From the NCBI RefSeq assembly GCF_037975245.1, contig NC_092565.1, positions 14,723,499-14,787,498 on the forward strand: DNA of 64,000 nt. Direction: 5' to 3'. The position numbers and the translations under genes were made by a program. Shown in pieces: positions 35,740 through 47,529 of the stretch. The notes below the pieces were generated by a model. That model searched no databases and was not told the DNA's origin. It saw only the letters and a list, made by a program, of their open reading frames with translations. Within the stretch, counting starts at the first letter, position 1. Every line of letters starts with the position of its first letter. The stretch is from Apostichopus japonicus. Taxonomy: Eukaryota > Echinodermata > Holothuroidea > Aspidochirotida > Stichopodidae.

Positions 35740-38700
35740 GTAAGCCCATGTTAACTACGAGGCATTTATTTTTATGTAGAAATATGTCAGAAGCATTAAA
35801 ATTCCATTGTTTGGCTTGAAATAACTAGGTGTTATCAATCAGTTGACGTTAAAAAGAAGGTATTTTTTTTGTAAAATACTTATTTCAACAGATAGTTTAA
35901 TATGACAAATTGTCAAGAAAAATTGGGAAATTAAATCTGGATATAGGAAAATGCTGCACCTCCCCAAAACCTTACTCTGAGGTCTAATAAGTAACGCTGA
36001 TTGTTTTTTTCATTCCTTGGTAAGAATAAACAAAAGCAATGTTGATCAAGTCAGCATTCCATATGCTATGTTTCCATTTCGATGCTCTTCCATATTAAGT
36101 ATTTGATATTAAGTAATTGGTGAAAGAAAGTCCTGCTATTTAACTATTTCTTAATCGAAGTTAATGGTAATCAAACAAGGTGTCCATTAATATTTTGTGC
36201 TTGGCCAGCCCAATGTTCTTCAAATGTCATGATTATCTCCGCATATTAGATTTTAACATTCAATCATTTCAGTTCTACATTATGTATTTTTGTATCCTTT
36301 GGAGGGTCACTTTCACTAACAAGAACAAACTGAAATCTCATTTTCTCCGATCAGCTCTTGAACTTAAACAGAATAATCGTGAAGTCGAGGCAAAGACCTA
36401 CGATGTTCTTCAAGTCCAGCTTTGGTCTCTCTTTCCGGGATTCTGCAAGAGCCCCACCGATGTCATCCCGGCGTTTAAAGGAATCGCCAAGATACTTGGA
36501 TCAGCTCTCGGTGACCGTAAAGACGTCAGGTCAGACATTTGCTCCGGGCTGAGAAATATCATCAAGAGTAACGTCGACAACGGTGAGTATTCGATGTCAT
36601 TTTCTGATAATTAATTGATGTTAATTAATTAATGTTTGATCCGACCAGATTAATGATATGCTGTGGTGTATTTTGGTGTCGTCCAGGGCAAACAGCTATA
36701 TTGGATTTTATGCAGTAGCAAGAAACTTGGTCGTTCACTCAGTGCGGTGATATGTAGTTCTTATGAAATAGCTATGAAGATTGTTAGTAGATTCTCCAAA
36801 GATGGATTTTGATGGTTTTTCCTTTGGTCTCGAGATGACTTTCTTGCTGGAATACAAAACTATTCTTGAGATTTTCAATGTGCTGACAGCCGGGAATGTT
36901 TTCAAGTTTTTTTGACTTCTCTTTTACAGAAAGAAACAAGACAGAACTGGCTAGATTTGCCAAGAATTTCCTCCCAATCTTGTTCAATATTTTCACCAAA
37001 GAAAATTCCGAAGGGAACAGATCGGTGCTTGCTGTTTTGGAGACGATTAAAATTTTCCTGCAGATAACAGATGTCAAGGTAATGTGGAGGGGGTTCGTTT
37101 GGTTGCCATCTTTAAACCGATAGTTTATTGAACTTTCCAAGAAAACTTTCCAAAGGATTTATGCAATGATGGCATCACAACTCACCTCTGTTAAGTTTAT
37201 GTTCCATGTCTTAGTTTTGGTTAAATTTTTGTTTGAGAAACATTTAGCTGTTTATTGGTGGTCACTCTTCAGATTTTAGTATCTATACATTTGTACAAAG
37301 AAAACATGAGGAGTTAATGTAAGATGTTTGATATAACATACTGTACAGAATGTAGTGGTATGGAAATACAGTTCTATCACACACTATGGTACCAAATTGC
37401 TTGTCTCTATTATAACAACAATCCTTGCTGGGTTTTAAGAATATTTGGGGGGAGAGGGGGGGTGAGTATTAACTGTTACATCTGCTGGTTCCATGTACTT
37501 TGATGAGTATCCATTTCTAATGTGTGTATTCATCCATTGGATGTGTGTGTATTAATGTAAAAACATTTGTAATTACATATACTCATTTGGTATACTTTTT
37601 GTTACCTTCCCTTAACTGGTGAATTACACTGGATACATATTCATAACCATATTGTTTTACCAAATCCTTTTATTACCAAAGTCCCTTTTATTGATATAAT
37701 TTTGATCCACAATGGTACAATTTTTTTTTTTTTTATTCAGCTTGTCGACGACCTGGTTACTCGTGTCTGTGGTAAGTTCAGCTCAGGAGAAGAGTCCCAG
37801 CAGCCTCCACTACTCGACCTCTTAATCGCTCTTGCTCCTTACGCCAGTTCTGGAAAACTCTCTCAAATATTCCAGGAAGTCAGTCCATGTTTTGAAGTAA
37901 GTCTTTTTGTGAATAACAATTGTATTTTTAAGTTTTTAAGTTTTCTTGAAAAAGAATTATGTAGAAAATGATGTTTTTCTTTATCTATAGTCACTTTTTC
38001 TTCTTTTTTTGTGGGGGGGGGGGGGACTTTTTCTTCACAATGATGTTAGAATACTCAGAGCTGTTCTAGTTAATGGCGTGTACTACTTGAGACAATTTGT
38101 CAAACTTAACTGCTGACCATTTGTGTTTTTCCAATGGATTAATATACTGATTTGCATTATAAATTTAGGGATATTCATTCTAAATGAAAACGAGTTTCAA
38201 GATTGTACACTGCAATGCTATCATGCCTTATAGCTATGCACTTTATACCTGTGTATATACGGAGAGCTTTAAGGAACACCAATAACAGAAAGTCATCGAC
38301 ACTCTTTCTGATTACATGTCTCCCTTTCTTAGCTGCTTTTAGGTTTCATTGATAATATCTGCTAATATAAAGTGGAAATAGTTTCAGAGACTAACCACAC
38401 TCTCTTTGGCTTCATACCGATTCATCGAGAGAAATGTTTTGATCGCTTTTGACAATCTTAAGTCACAAATTATTGTCCAGGGATAAAAATATGTCTATGG
38501 TGGTGTTTTTTCTTTGATTACCTTTAACCAATTGAACATATAATCTTTCAATGATTAAAGGATTTTTACATCTTCTCTTCACAGAGCACAAATCACTCTT
38601 TACAGAAGAAATCTTACCGAGTCTTAGAGGAGATATGTTCAGGCCAGTCTGATGCATGCAGCAAATTCAGAGAAGACAATATAGAACTGCTGGAAAAGAA

Positions 38701-41700
38701 ACTCGTAGAATCAATGTCAAGTGCTGCGTCGCCTTCCAAACTGGTATGATTGATATTCTTTATGTGAGGTGACAGTTTGATATAGCATAGACAGGGGCGT
38801 AGCCAAGGGGGGGCGGCGAAGGGGGCATCTGCCCCCCCCTTGAGCATATATTTTTTTTTTGTATGTTTTTATGATATTGCTAGTAATATCAAAAGAGAAA
38901 ATGCTAAGATCCAACTTACAAGGCCTGGGAAGTGCCATATACAGCGATCTGGGAGGCATTTGCAGCCAAAATATTCTTGTACGCTTCGCACCAACTCATG
39001 GTGGCGCTACTCTTAGATAGTTTGCAATGCCGTAAAAACGATTATAATATTTTGCCTACAGTTTCGCCCCTCCCTTGGCAAATTCCTCGCTACTCGCCTG
39101 AGCATAGAAGTAGAGGGTGGGCGATGGGGGGAGGGGTGGGGTGGGGAATAGGTTAGACAAGAGGGAGGATACTGTGTTAGTGAGATTAATGTTGCGCAAT
39201 GATGGGGAATGTCGAAATGAAACTTTATTTGATTTGAAGTAAAAGATCAGAACCAATTGTTAGTCGGCGAGGGAAGTTCTGCCAATGTTGGGAAACAAAG
39301 TGGAAAAAGGAACTACAAAATACTGGGTTTCATTTTACTAGAGAGTTGCTAGGAGTTCTTTCTCTAATGAATGAATGGAAATATCTCTTCTTTTAATCAT
39401 GTTCGTGACATTAGATTCATGTGAGATAAAAGGACAGAATTTCTGGATTTTCACTTGTGATGATTAAGATAATTTGACATGTTCGAATTTTTCTCCGACA
39501 GCCTCGGTTACGATGCCTACTGCACATAGTCAAGCAGCTTCCATCGGGTAAACACGACGTATTGAAGACAATTCTCCCAGAGGTCATTCTGTGTGCCAAA
39601 GAGGTTAACTCCAAGACCAGAAGCACAGCATTCCTTCTCCTCAGTGAAATAGGACGCTGTCTTTTGAGATCAGACGAGAAGAGCAAACAAGGTATGGCTT
39701 CAAGTTTAATATTCAAGTAAAGAAAGCAGACTCATCAGTTTATATGTGTAGAGGTAAGATTAGTGGCCCCTGTGGACCTGTATCTATCCTGGCAGTCTCA
39801 TTATCAACCTGGAGGTCAACATGGACAACTTCCTAACCCTAACAATGTTCATTGAGGTCACTATAAAGAGATGAAATGATTACCAATGATGACATGATAA
39901 AGGAATCTGTCACAGAAAGTGTGTTTTGATTTTTGAGTTGCAATATCATCAGTATGTATTCACCGTTGGAGATAACCTGGTCTCTCCTTAACTCATCCAG
40001 GAAGGAATAAGTATTGTCATTTCGGAAAGGGAACCACACAAGGGGTTAACTCTCTTCTGACGTTGGTGAGATGGATAATGTTATGAGTAGAAACTGTAAT
40101 GTTGATGAATATTTTTCTGTTTTTATTTTTCAGAGTCAATAGCTCAATATCTGAGTATGCTGGCAGCTGGCTTGGCAGGGTCTTCACAGATGATCAGTGC
40201 CACCATCTTGGCGTTCACTTCTGTTATTTATGAATTCAAAGGTGAGAAACAAACAGCGACAAATCATAGTCAAGTCTTTTGGTTTGTCTCTGTTCACTTC
40301 TCAACCATCACTATATAAGTCTCTCCCTTTAAGTACACACCAAAGACCAATGACATTTTTTTCACCCTAATTATTTGCTGTAAACCAGCAGTATGTCCAC
40401 TATGGTAGGCATTGCCTTATTCCTAGCTGACAACGTTTGTTCCAACTTCCACATGCAAATATGGCCAAGCCACAGAGCATCAATAGTATGGTATGTTTAT
40501 ATACTTCTGGTCTAGATTTCTGTTTTCAAGAAAAAGGTTTTCAGAAAATGTTATGTGATAGTTAACAACAAGTTGAACTGTTTCTTGTATGATTATATCC
40601 TAAAGTCCTTTAATAATCTCAGTGATGAGTTACATGCTGTTGACACGGTTCAGGTTCAAGTTCTTCCTCCAGATAGCTTTTGAGATGAGTCTAATGTAGC
40701 TCTTTGGTTCTATGTGTGCATTTGTATGACCACTGTTTCACACATATCATCAACACATGGAGATAACCTATCTCCATTGTTGTTTGTGTCACTCAACAAC
40801 ATATGGGAAACTGAGGGTGACTAGACTAGGTCAATGAAATATAAAATATTGTATAAAGTTTACTTATACCTTCTTTCATATTACCATGATTCCTCATTAA
40901 GTGTGGTACAATGTAAGCATAGCAACAAGGAGTGACCAGTGTTTCTCCTCTCTTATCAGATCTCATAGACGGGATGATTCTTGGACAGTTACTGGAGAGT
41001 GTCCATACCTTGATAGCAAGCAAAACCAGAGATATCCTTCGACCTGCTCTTGGACTTACTAAAGTCATCTGTGCTGTCACCGAAGATACATCTCTGGCTC
41101 AATATGTTCAACCCTTGGTAAATCTTAGTTCATATATACATTCTTTGTTATGTTCCAGCAAATTAAGCAGATTCACTGTGTAAATATGGTTTTCCTCCGA
41201 TCTGGTTACCATGGCAAAGCATGATAACTTTACAGTTGCTGGAGTTAGAAAGAAGAATCTCTTTTATTAGATCCCTCACAGATAGCAGGAGAATTGACAG
41301 ATGGCATCAAATACCATCATTCATAGAAAATTAAAAAGATTCAAAATTTGAATTAAAATGTTGAATTGGAAGCCACCCGATGTGAAAGTTGTAATCCATA
41401 AGCCCCTGCGGGTTCTCCCATGTTCCTGGTCACTTAAGCGTTGTAGAAATAACTGCCCTATTATTATTATAATTATTAATACCCATTTCTCATATTATGG
41501 GCAGTATTACCTAGTTTTGCTTTTCTGTCACACCTCATGCCAGTCACATGGATTTACAGAAATGAGAAAGAGTGCTTTTATTTCAGTCAGGGGAATTTGA
41601 GAATGGATATGATTAATCTTTCAGCTTGAAGATCTTGGTAACCTCAGTGATACAAACAGCAGAGCGCTCAGAGTCTCCATCAAATCCATTTTCAAGCAAC

Positions 41701-44700
41701 TGATGAAGAAGTTTGGGTAAGTCTAAATAGTCAATCATTGTAGTAGGATGTGTTAGCCTACATGACCAGTGTTTGTACTTTGTTGTACTAACCTATATAT
41801 AGTTACTGTATGTACCTTGCTTTGCATGCCTGTATTATCAGTATTCGTACCTTGTTAAAAAAATTTAAAGTTTCTCTTCTCTTTTTATGTATCGGTAGCT
41901 ATGAGATGCTCTCAAAAATGGTGGCTGGTAAACAGCTGAAGATGTTACACAACGTTAAGAAAAGACAAGATAGAAATAAACGTCTACGAACAGCGAAGGA
42001 GCAGATTGAGGATGATGAAGATGACAATGAGATGGCAGCATTGATGCCCAGTAAGCCGAAACCAGAAAGGTAATATCTACTACATTCACAGAATATATAA
42101 CTAACTACATTGCACCCAAAACCAGAAAGGTCATATCTACTGGTAACAGGGAATATACAACTACATTGCACCCAAAATCAGAAGGTTATATCTACTGGTT
42201 GCACAGAATAAACAACTACATTGCACTCAAACCAGATAGGTCATATCTACTGCCAACAGGGAATATATAACTACATTGCACTCAAAACCAGAAGGTAATA
42301 TCTACTGGTAACACAGAATAAACAATTGCATTACACGCAAAACCAGAAAGGTCATATCTACTGGTAACACAGAATATACGACAACATTGCACACAATGAG
42401 TAACTGTTGTTAGTGTGGCTTTGACACATTCAGAGCTTGCCACCTTTTTATTCATCTGTCCAGTATGAAAATTAAGGATGCAACAATTGAAAATGTTAAT
42501 AAGTTGAGTTTTAGTAGTTGGTGTAGTAGATCAGTGTTGAGGAATTGAGTCATCAGTTTAATTGTAAGTATATCTGTGTATATAACACACACAGATCATC
42601 TGTCTTTTGACTGTAGTAAGAACAGTTTTGTAGAGTTACATCCCAATTGGTGAAGAGGTGGATTAAAAACAGTGAAAACGCTTTTGGTGGATGAAAGAAT
42701 TTGTCTGAGAACATTAGCCCTCAAGAATGTTTACCAATTTGTTTCTTCGGAAAACTAGGAAAACAATGCTTGTATGAAAGTGGGGGAAAGTCAAAAACCC
42801 TCACCATATTAGATCTTTTATTGCTAATTTAAATTTACTCAAGTATTACTTACTGAAATATGATTTTTAAAAAAACTTTCTTTGTAGCATGGAACAAATA
42901 CTCCAAGAAACAGATTCTGAAGATGATGACGATGACGAAGATGAAGACAAGAGGTCAAAGACCAAAGTTAAAAGGTCCAGAAAAACAGCAAGAGGATCGA
43001 CCTGGCTTAAAGAGGATGACAACGACGAACCCATGGATTTCCTGGATCCGACTGTTTCAAAGAGAGTTTTAGGTAACTTAACGCCTCATCTGTGATTAAT
43101 TTAAAATCTGGTTTATACCTCTGGGCAGAGATGAAAAAGGTCTTTGTGAAGCGGAATTGTTGAGGGAGCGGGGGGAGGAGGAGGGGCTTTGAAATGGATA
43201 CTAGGGGTGGGTGATGAATTGGAAGCTATAATGAAGAATTACACATTCTTTCAATGTTGTATTGTCATCTCAATCAGCAGAACTGCTTGTGTCATGTGTT
43301 CTAACTTGTTCGAACATCTACATATTTTGTACATAATTTTTTATTTACATTTTGTGAATATAACTGTTTCTCATGTTATCTTGCATTTAGTATTTCCAGT
43401 CTTTCCTTTTCAAGTGTTTCTGATTTTAGAAAAGTTGCAAGAATGAGCAAAAGAAATTTATGATATTGTCTAAAACATTGCCCAGTCACTTTTCCATTAT
43501 TCATTTACTTACAATATTATAAAACTCGACGGATATAATTCTTTGCAAAACCAGCCACCAAACCTAGGAACGAGGCCGGCGGTGTTCACAGAGGAATTCC
43601 ACACGACTTCAAGAAGCTACCGGACGGACGGCTGGTGATCACAGAGCCCAAAGACGACGAAGATGAGAAACCATCCTCTGGGGGTAGAAAGAGGAAAATG
43701 GAACCAGACGATGACTTGGAGGCAATGATGGACCAAGAACTCTTATCAAGGAAGGTAGGTTTAAGGGAAAATGTAACATCAAGCATTGAGAGATGACTGA
43801 TGTTTGAATTCAGATCTCTTTGATATTAAATGTTGATTGACTGCATAAGGGAATATACCAAGAATGTTGACCAATTCCTTATAAAAAAAACACACATTTT
43901 GTTTGTTCCTGAGTCAAGGCTACTTTTAGGCTTCTTTTTTTATTGTCAAATAGACATTTGATATTTCAAGTTCAGCCTAAACTCAAATTTTACGATTAAT
44001 ATTTGAAACGAGTGATATTGGAATACATCAGTAATCGCCATATTTGAGAATGTCTTCCTCGGAGCAATCGCTATTGACTACAACTTTTAATACCTACTTC
44101 AATTGTAGAGAGGGGGATGGAGGGGGGGGGGTTGGGGGAGAGGGAGTGGGAGTGGAGGTGTTTCACTGAACTGTTCAGAAATTCTTAATCATTAAGAAGA
44201 ACTATATCTTTGGTTCTGAAACCCAAATTACAGCATAAGATTGACATTCAGAGAGACATAGATTCAGAGAGACATAGATTGATGCCTAAAGTGGTATTAA
44301 CCTTAATACATATGGCAAGGGTAATTTAAAAAGGAGTTTTACAGAGCATTAATGTGATTATTTCTGTAGTACCGTTAGTTAACCCTTGGTGTGTAATTAG
44401 GAGGAAAGTATTGTGTCAGGGGTTATTGGTTGAAATGTGAGATTAAAACTTAGATTAACGGTGGATTTTCATATCGATAAATTTTATTTCTTCGATCGTT
44501 GAGACATCATCCTAATAGAAGCTTTATGTTTCTTGTACGTGACCACCGTTTAGTTTACTAGGAGTCTTGTTCAAGTTTTGACATGTCAAATCTTTGTATA
44601 AATTTTGCAAAAAAAGCCGTTTTATTTTCTTCTTCGAACAGAAAATGAAGAAGAAGTGGAATGATATGGACTCCAGCGATGATGAAGACGAAGTTGGCTC

Positions 44701-46313
44701 AAAATATCAAGGTAAGAAAAGAGTGGATTAATCTGAGAATTATGAGACAAATTTATGGCTTGGTTGAGATTTGATAATTTAGAGAAATGAATGTTCTGTT
44801 TAATCAATTTTGAACATCAATTAAAATGTTATATAAACTTCCTGCGTTTGAAGTTACATTAATGTATGGAAATCATGTATGTTACATTAAGATGTCCTGT
44901 AGTCTTCACTGGTTCCCTCTGCGGTGTATTGTTTTACTTTTTGAAGTTACCTACTGTTTTCTTTGTCTCTCTCTCTCTCTCTTTGCATAATTAGCTCTTC
45001 TTTGTTTGTTTCTCGTTTAGTTAAAATAAACAAAATTTGTGTGTTTTTATTCACACAACTTTATTTCCTGGAGTCGACTTCTCCTGTGTTACAATGCCCA
45101 ATGTTCATAACAATTTCTTCCGATTATGTTTTGCCCTACAGCTGGAGGAAAGGGAATTCATAGGGTGTTGCCTGGACAGAAGAAACCAAAAGTTGTCGGC
45201 ATAGATTATAAATCGAAGGTCAGAAAATGATGGTCTCTTTAATAAAAATGACAATCACATTGTAATAAATGCTACTATGGCACAGCCCCAGAGGATAATT
45301 TATCTACATATTACAGAAAAATCAGGGGAATATGTTATAGAAAATTGGATAATGTTCTAACTAAGGTTTTATTTTAACAAATACTAGGTTGGAGTACACT
45401 TTAAACATGCTTTCTATATTAGGCACTTCTTACCTGACTGATGACATTTAATGTGAATTAATTTCAATTAGCTTTAGATGTACCAAGTGGTTAGTTTGTT
45501 CTCCTGAATGTTCTTTGAAGTGTATATTGTTGACCTCAATTCTTTGGAGTGAGTATATTCAGGTTCTAGATTGCTGCAAGTATGTTGTGATAATTGTTAC
45601 GAGGTGGATCTCATCTTTGAAGGAGTCATGCGACCATACTGGCAGGTATTGAGCTATATTTGAATGTTGCTATGGTAGTATGGAGAGTTTTCATTTGTAT
45701 TCATTTCTGAAAACAGAAAGCTGGAGGTGATATCAAGAGGAAGGGTAAACCGGACCCGTTTGCATATTTACCTATGAGCAGGGAACAGCTGAATAGACGG
45801 TAAGTAGTGTCCTTGAGTTTACCTTTGTCTAGCATTTTACATTGAATTTTCATATTTACCTATGAGCAGGGAACAGCTGAATAGAAGGTAAGTAGTGTCC
45901 TTGCGTTTACCTTTGTCTAGCAAAAAGAAAAGTGAAAAAAAGTCAGCAAAAAGTATGTGAAGCTTTATTAAGATTACTTTCCTGCGTTGGAAGGTATCGT
46001 TGTTGTTGCTGTATGTAAAAGTCTGTTACTCTGCAATTGTATTATTCTTTTCTCTTATGTTTTATTTCGTGTGTTTCTCTGCTAAGTAACTTTGAATTCC
46101 TCTGTTGAACAATTCCTCAATCAATTTCCCCAAAGAATGTCATATTTTACTTTTCCTCTTCCTTTCCGCCGCAGGAAAAAGAAACAGACATCCGGTACAT
46201 GGAAACAGATTGCGAAGACAGGTCATCGAAAGGGGTCGGGTGGGGCCGACAAAGAACAAAAGAGTAAGGGAGGCCGAGGAGGACAGAAGAACAAAAGGCA
46301 CAAGAAGCATTGA
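23820..46313 (+). CDS. RRP12: RRP12 ribosome biogenesis protein, 27 exons, 1307 aa
   Basis: HEAT-repeat nucleolar protein needed for pre-ribosomal particle maturation and export (family knowledge). Exons: 23820-23970, 25467-25654, 26933-27016, 27496-27572, 28920-29142, 30490-30628, 31591-31718, 32045-32235, 32975-33086, 33248-33412, 34282-34460, 35618-35739, 36355-36582, 36930-37078, 37741-37896, 38585-38743, 39502-39691, 40134-40241, 40960-41117, 41625-41716, 41899-42069, 42888-43072, 43555-43754, 44642-44711, 45142-45218, 45717-45799, 46175-46313. Every boundary is GT-AG and all phases close on a TGA stop (1308 codons including stop). Length is close to the vertebrate protein (about 1300 aa). 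The start AAAATGG is in good context. Intron repeats are annotated separately. Boundaries were placed by eye, without transcript data. Confidence 0.95.
26200..26543. mobile_element. TTAA-flanked MITE, copy 1 (RRP12 intron 2)
   Basis: Same orientation and high similarity to 46536-46894. The right end reads GCGAGTCTTCAATGCCTTTAA. The left end is decayed (TGAAAGGGTGTGAAGACTCTCGC). Shared interior words include GAATGAGGTGTAACAGAAGT, CAGCTTGCTACCGTCGGTAA, TTAGACACTAGTG, GCGATGGACATCTCAGGTC and GCATTTTGTAGCGACACGAA. It has no coding capacity. Confidence 0.85.
30868..31020 (+). mobile_element. tRNA-derived SINE-like element (RRP12 intron 6)
   Basis: A degenerate tRNA head is followed by a body. There is an A-box-like GGTCAAGTGGTTGTTAATGG, a B-box-like GGTTGGAGTC at about 30914, then GTGTCCTTGCGCAAGGAACT and a segment ending GTTGTATAAACG. 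From memory, this last pair is typical of widespread animal SINE bodies. A tail and target duplication were not identified. Confidence 0.6.
34650..34873 (-). mobile_element. tRNA-derived SINE, minus strand (RRP12 intron 11)
   Basis: On the minus strand the head reads GGAGTGTTAGCTCAGTGGTT (A box) and, about 35 nt later, CCCCGGTTCGAGTCACTCC (B box). The T-stem does not pair and the anticodon loop is 8 nt, so this is a tRNA-derived SINE head and not a functional tRNA gene. The body continues to about 34650 with GACTTCGGTCAGCTTGCGGC. Confidence 0.7.
36355..41716 (+). CDS. RRP12: RRP12 exons 13-20: central and C-terminal HEAT repeats
   Basis: Encodes about residues 587-1000. Recognised family segments include [20 protein letters not shown] (exon 13), [17 protein letters not shown] (exon 14), [12 protein letters not shown] (exon 15), [11 protein letters not shown] (exon 16), [12 protein letters not shown] and [12 protein letters not shown] (exon 17), [12 protein letters not shown] (exon 18) and [16 protein letters not shown] (exon 19). 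These are paired amphipathic helices, as expected for an importin-like solenoid. No frame break or premature stop was found. Confidence 0.93.
38792..39100. mobile_element. hAT-type MITE with 8-bp target duplication (RRP12 intron 16)
   Basis: The left terminus is CAGGGGCGTAGC and the right terminus, read inward on the other strand, is CAGGCGAGTAGC (10 of 12 matching). The 309-bp element is flanked by the direct 8-bp repeat AGCATAGA at 38784-38791 and 39101-39108. An 8-bp duplication and a CAGGGG terminus are hallmarks of the hAT superfamily. It starts 48 bp after exon 16. It has no ORF, so it was mobilised by a transposase encoded elsewhere. Confidence 0.9.
41899..46313 (+). CDS. RRP12: RRP12 exons 21-27: acidic/basic C-terminal tail
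   Basis: Encodes about residues 1000-1307, predicted disordered. Exon 21 ends in a basic then acidic run ([19 protein letters not shown]). Exon 22 has an acidic block and the conserved [16 protein letters not shown]. Exon 23 has [12 protein letters not shown]. Exons 24-26 carry acidic Ser-Asp stretches then [16 protein letters not shown] and [20 protein letters not shown], both highly conserved in the family. Exon 27 ends in [14 protein letters not shown]. Exon 21 is followed by a donor-copying minisatellite and exon 26 by a partial duplicate of itself. Confidence 0.93.
42059..42395. repeat. Minisatellite that includes an exon end and splice donor
   Basis: Six copies with starts at 42061, 42121, 42177, 42231, 42287 and 42342 (period 54-60 bp). 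The first copy begins inside exon 21 of RRP12 (ACCAGAAAG then the donor GTAATATC). Each later copy repeats ACCAGAxAGGTxATATCTACT, so each contains an exon-like end plus a GT. Confidence 0.92.
45851..45922 (+). repeat. Partial tandem duplication of RRP12 exon 26 with its donor
   Basis: A 72-bp near-copy of 45763-45834, 88 bp downstream. It repeats the last 37 bases of exon 26 (encoding [11 protein letters not shown]) plus GTAAGTAGTGTCC. It lacks an acceptor. Use of its donor (after 45887) would add 88 nt and shift the frame. Confidence 0.93.
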
Positions 46314-46370
46314 ACACTCTTTCTGTTGTGATATAATGCTGTTAGCATGTCCATATGATGAAATATTAAT

Positions 46371-46376
46371 ATTAAA
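46371..46376 (+). terminator. Candidate RRP12 polyadenylation signal
   Basis: ATTAAA, the common variant hexamer, lies 58 nt after the RRP12 stop. No AATAAA is seen nearer. Confidence 0.35.
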
Positions 46377-46535
46377 TATGTTGGACCTGCACCTAGTACC
46401 CACTGGTCTGTAGACATGTTGTTTTTGTCTCAGTAATGGTAATGTCAAAGTTGGTCATATGGCGTGTAGTACCAGTTTCCGTTTTAAAGGAACTATCAGC
46501 TGAATCATGTTATGAGATACGTCATGCTCACCCCA

Positions 46536-46894
46536 TTAAAGGCATTGAAGACTGGCGCACAAACAAACGACTCATGCTGGTAATCTGACCTAGTTTCGAA
46601 TGAGGTGTAACAGAAGTGTTAGACACCACCATCGATCCCAGAAAACACACACACACACAGCTTGCTACCGTCGGTAATTAGACACTAGTGCACAGTCAAT
46701 ACATGCAGATACGGTCAATACCCACAACACAGTGTACATAGCAGCGATGGACATCTCAGGTCTAGATAAAAGATAACAAGGCATTACTGTCTGCATTTTG
46801 TAGCGACACGAAAAATGCTGCACTTGCAAGCAACGGAAAGTTAACTTTTTCAGAAGGCGACACACGGTTTGGGGCGAGTCTTCAATGCCTTTAA
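46536..46894. mobile_element. TTAA-flanked MITE, copy 2 (3' of RRP12)
   Basis: Clean inverted termini: left TTAAAGGCATTGAAGACTGG at 46536, right GCGAGTCTTCAATGCCTTTAA ending 46894. TTAA at both ends is compatible with a TTAA target duplication (piggyBac-like) or a TA duplication inside the repeat. It is 359 bp long, non-coding, and includes a short CA run. Copy 1 sits at 26200-26543. Confidence 0.9.
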
Positions 46895-47285
46895 TGGAAG
46901 AACTGTCAGCCATGCGAATGTGTTATGTGAAGAAATGTCAACACTGTATTATGATGCGAAATTAATAGCAAGTTATAAAAGATGAAATGTTGACCATATT
47001 ATGTGATATGCAATATGTGCATTAGCTTGCAAGGACACCTGTGGAATATGGGTATTTAGCAGAGCAGGTTAAAAGTATAATAAGCTGATATTTTAACTTG
47101 TTATAATGATGTCATGCTATAACATGGTTAATATAGAGATCACATTTCCATATAAATATCAGCATCACATTTTAGATTTTGATATCACTCAGTTCTTAGT
47201 CTTATTAAAGTTACCTATCCAAAATCATAGCACAACAGGTCAGTTGTATGGTATCCAAAGATCCAATTAGAGAAAAGCAGATAAA

Positions 47286-47525
47286 ACTGTCTTCCTACCT
47301 TATTGTCAAAGCAACCATTCACTATTCTCACTGTCACTTAAGTCCTTATTCAGCACTGTGAAAGAAATACTGGAAAACCCCAAAAATGTGATGGTTATCA
47401 TAGATGGGCTAGATGAATGTGCAGACAAATTTGGAAATTTCTTTACAAAAAATTAAGCCACCAAGTTCTTGCTGGAAGGAGTTTAATCTATGACACCCCT
47501 TTGCTTAGAGATAGTTCCCTGCGAA
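47286..47525 (+). pseudogene. NACHT/STAND NTPase fragment (Walker B region)
   Basis: The frame from 47286 reads SLKSLFSTVKEILENP, then NVMVIIDGLDECADKFGNFF. The hydrophobic run plus DGLDE is the Walker B signature of NACHT NTPases, as in NLR-type proteins. A stop follows at about 47454. A shifted frame then continues the family-like text (KLSHQVLAGRSLI), so a frameshift has occurred. No Walker A, LRR or other NLR part is seen nearby. It is a relic, not a gene. Confidence 0.65.
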
Positions 47526-47529
47526 AAAA

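Noticed and set aside
42860-43072. Second open frame overlapping RRP12 exon 22
   Set aside because: Lys/Met-rich shadow of an acidic coding exon in another frame.
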